Source of the DNA: Desulfobia sp.
Lineage (GTDB): Bacteria > Desulfobacterota > Desulfobulbia > Desulfobulbales > SURF-16
Length of the DNA stretch: 5,660 nucleotides
Reading direction: 5' to 3'
NCBI GenBank assembly: GCA_030608985.1
Contig: JAUWDC010000101.1
Coordinates: 1-5,660, forward strand
Shown: piece by piece, positions 5,554 to 5,660 of the stretch
Layout: the number at the start of each line of letters is the position of its first letter
Position numbering within the stretch: position 1 is the first letter of the stretch
Program-made: the position numbers and the translations under genes
Notes under the pieces: model-generated
Told to the model about the DNA's origin: nothing
Databases searched by the model: none
What the model saw: only the letters and a program-made list of their open reading frames with translations

Positions 5554-5660
5554 ATGGAACGAGAAAAAGGCCCCGACTCGAAACTTGAACAGGCAAAAAC
5601 CTGGGTACGAAACATCCAGGAGCAACTCTCCGGAGACGGCCCTTACGAGAGCACATGGGC
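5554..5660 (+). CDS. Start of an unrecognised gene, cut by the window edge
   Basis: ATG 5554 opens a frame that runs to the end of the window (35 codons and two bases). The visible N-terminus is hydrophilic and charged: MEREKGPDSKLEQAK, then a helix-like WVRNIQEQL segment and SGDGPYESTW. There is no signal peptide or membrane segment. A strong GAGGAA sits at good distance upstream, and the preceding 154 bases (5400-5553) are non-coding, so it probably has its own promoter or follows the metallophosphoesterase transcript. Too little is present to name a family. Confidence 0.6.
   Translation, partial: MEREKGPDSKLEQAKTWVRNIQEQLSGDGPYESTW

Noticed and set aside
5343..5615. 90-codon minus-strand open frame at the right end
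   Set aside because: It overlaps the end of the metallophosphoesterase and the start of the 5554 gene, whose GAGGAA and ATG are well placed. The product is not family-like.

Overview
The window looks like bacterial chromosome of moderate GC with dispersed mobile-element debris. No rRNA, tRNA or other taxonomic marker is present. The gene types (an SDR-type NAD(P)-binding protein, an M3-like zinc peptidase, a DUF504/MJ1316 protein, an Mth938-fold protein and a small metallophosphoesterase), plus what looks like a decayed REP-associated transposase, would suit an anaerobic deltaproteobacterium (Desulfobacterota) or a similar lineage. That placement is an inference from gene families only.

Layout: (1) 1-696, + strand, the 3' part of an atypical/extended SDR NAD(P)-binding protein whose Rossmann N-terminus lies outside the window. 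(2) 697-1010, an AT-rich gap with a TATAAT box about 60 bases before the next gene. (3) 1011-2256, + strand, a tight three-gene operon: a predicted membrane protein with a Cys/His cluster, a DUF504/MJ1316 protein whose family is proposed to recognise cyclic-phosphate RNA ends, and an Mth938-domain protein. (4) 2257-2755, about 500 bases with no intact gene, holding short inverted repeats and a probable fragment of a Y1/REP-type transposase. (5) 2756-4207, - strand, an M3-like HExxH metallopeptidase. (6) 4208-4772, about 565 bases without a convincing gene. It holds nested inverted repeats, including a 62-base near-perfect hairpin with an 11-bp perfect core, and then a TATAAT box sitting exactly in the centre of an 8-bp-arm dyad. 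(7) 4773-5399, + strand, a YfcE/MJ0936-like metallophosphoesterase with all expected metal-ligand motifs. (8) 5554-5660, + strand, the start of an unrecognised gene cut by the window edge.

How the genes might work together: only 1011-2256 is clearly co-transcribed (stop and start codons abutting, then a 16-base gap). The MJ1316-type protein suggests, without proving, a link to RNA-end recognition or repair. The peptidase faces the metallophosphoesterase gene divergently across the repeat-rich gap. The two have no obvious shared pathway, and the metallophosphoesterase appears to have its own repressible promoter. The most unusual DNA is the nested palindromic block at about 4450-4570 and the dyad-embedded promoter at 4722-4744. 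I see no CRISPR array, complete insertion sequence, integron, known riboswitch class or recognisable defence or toxin-antitoxin system.
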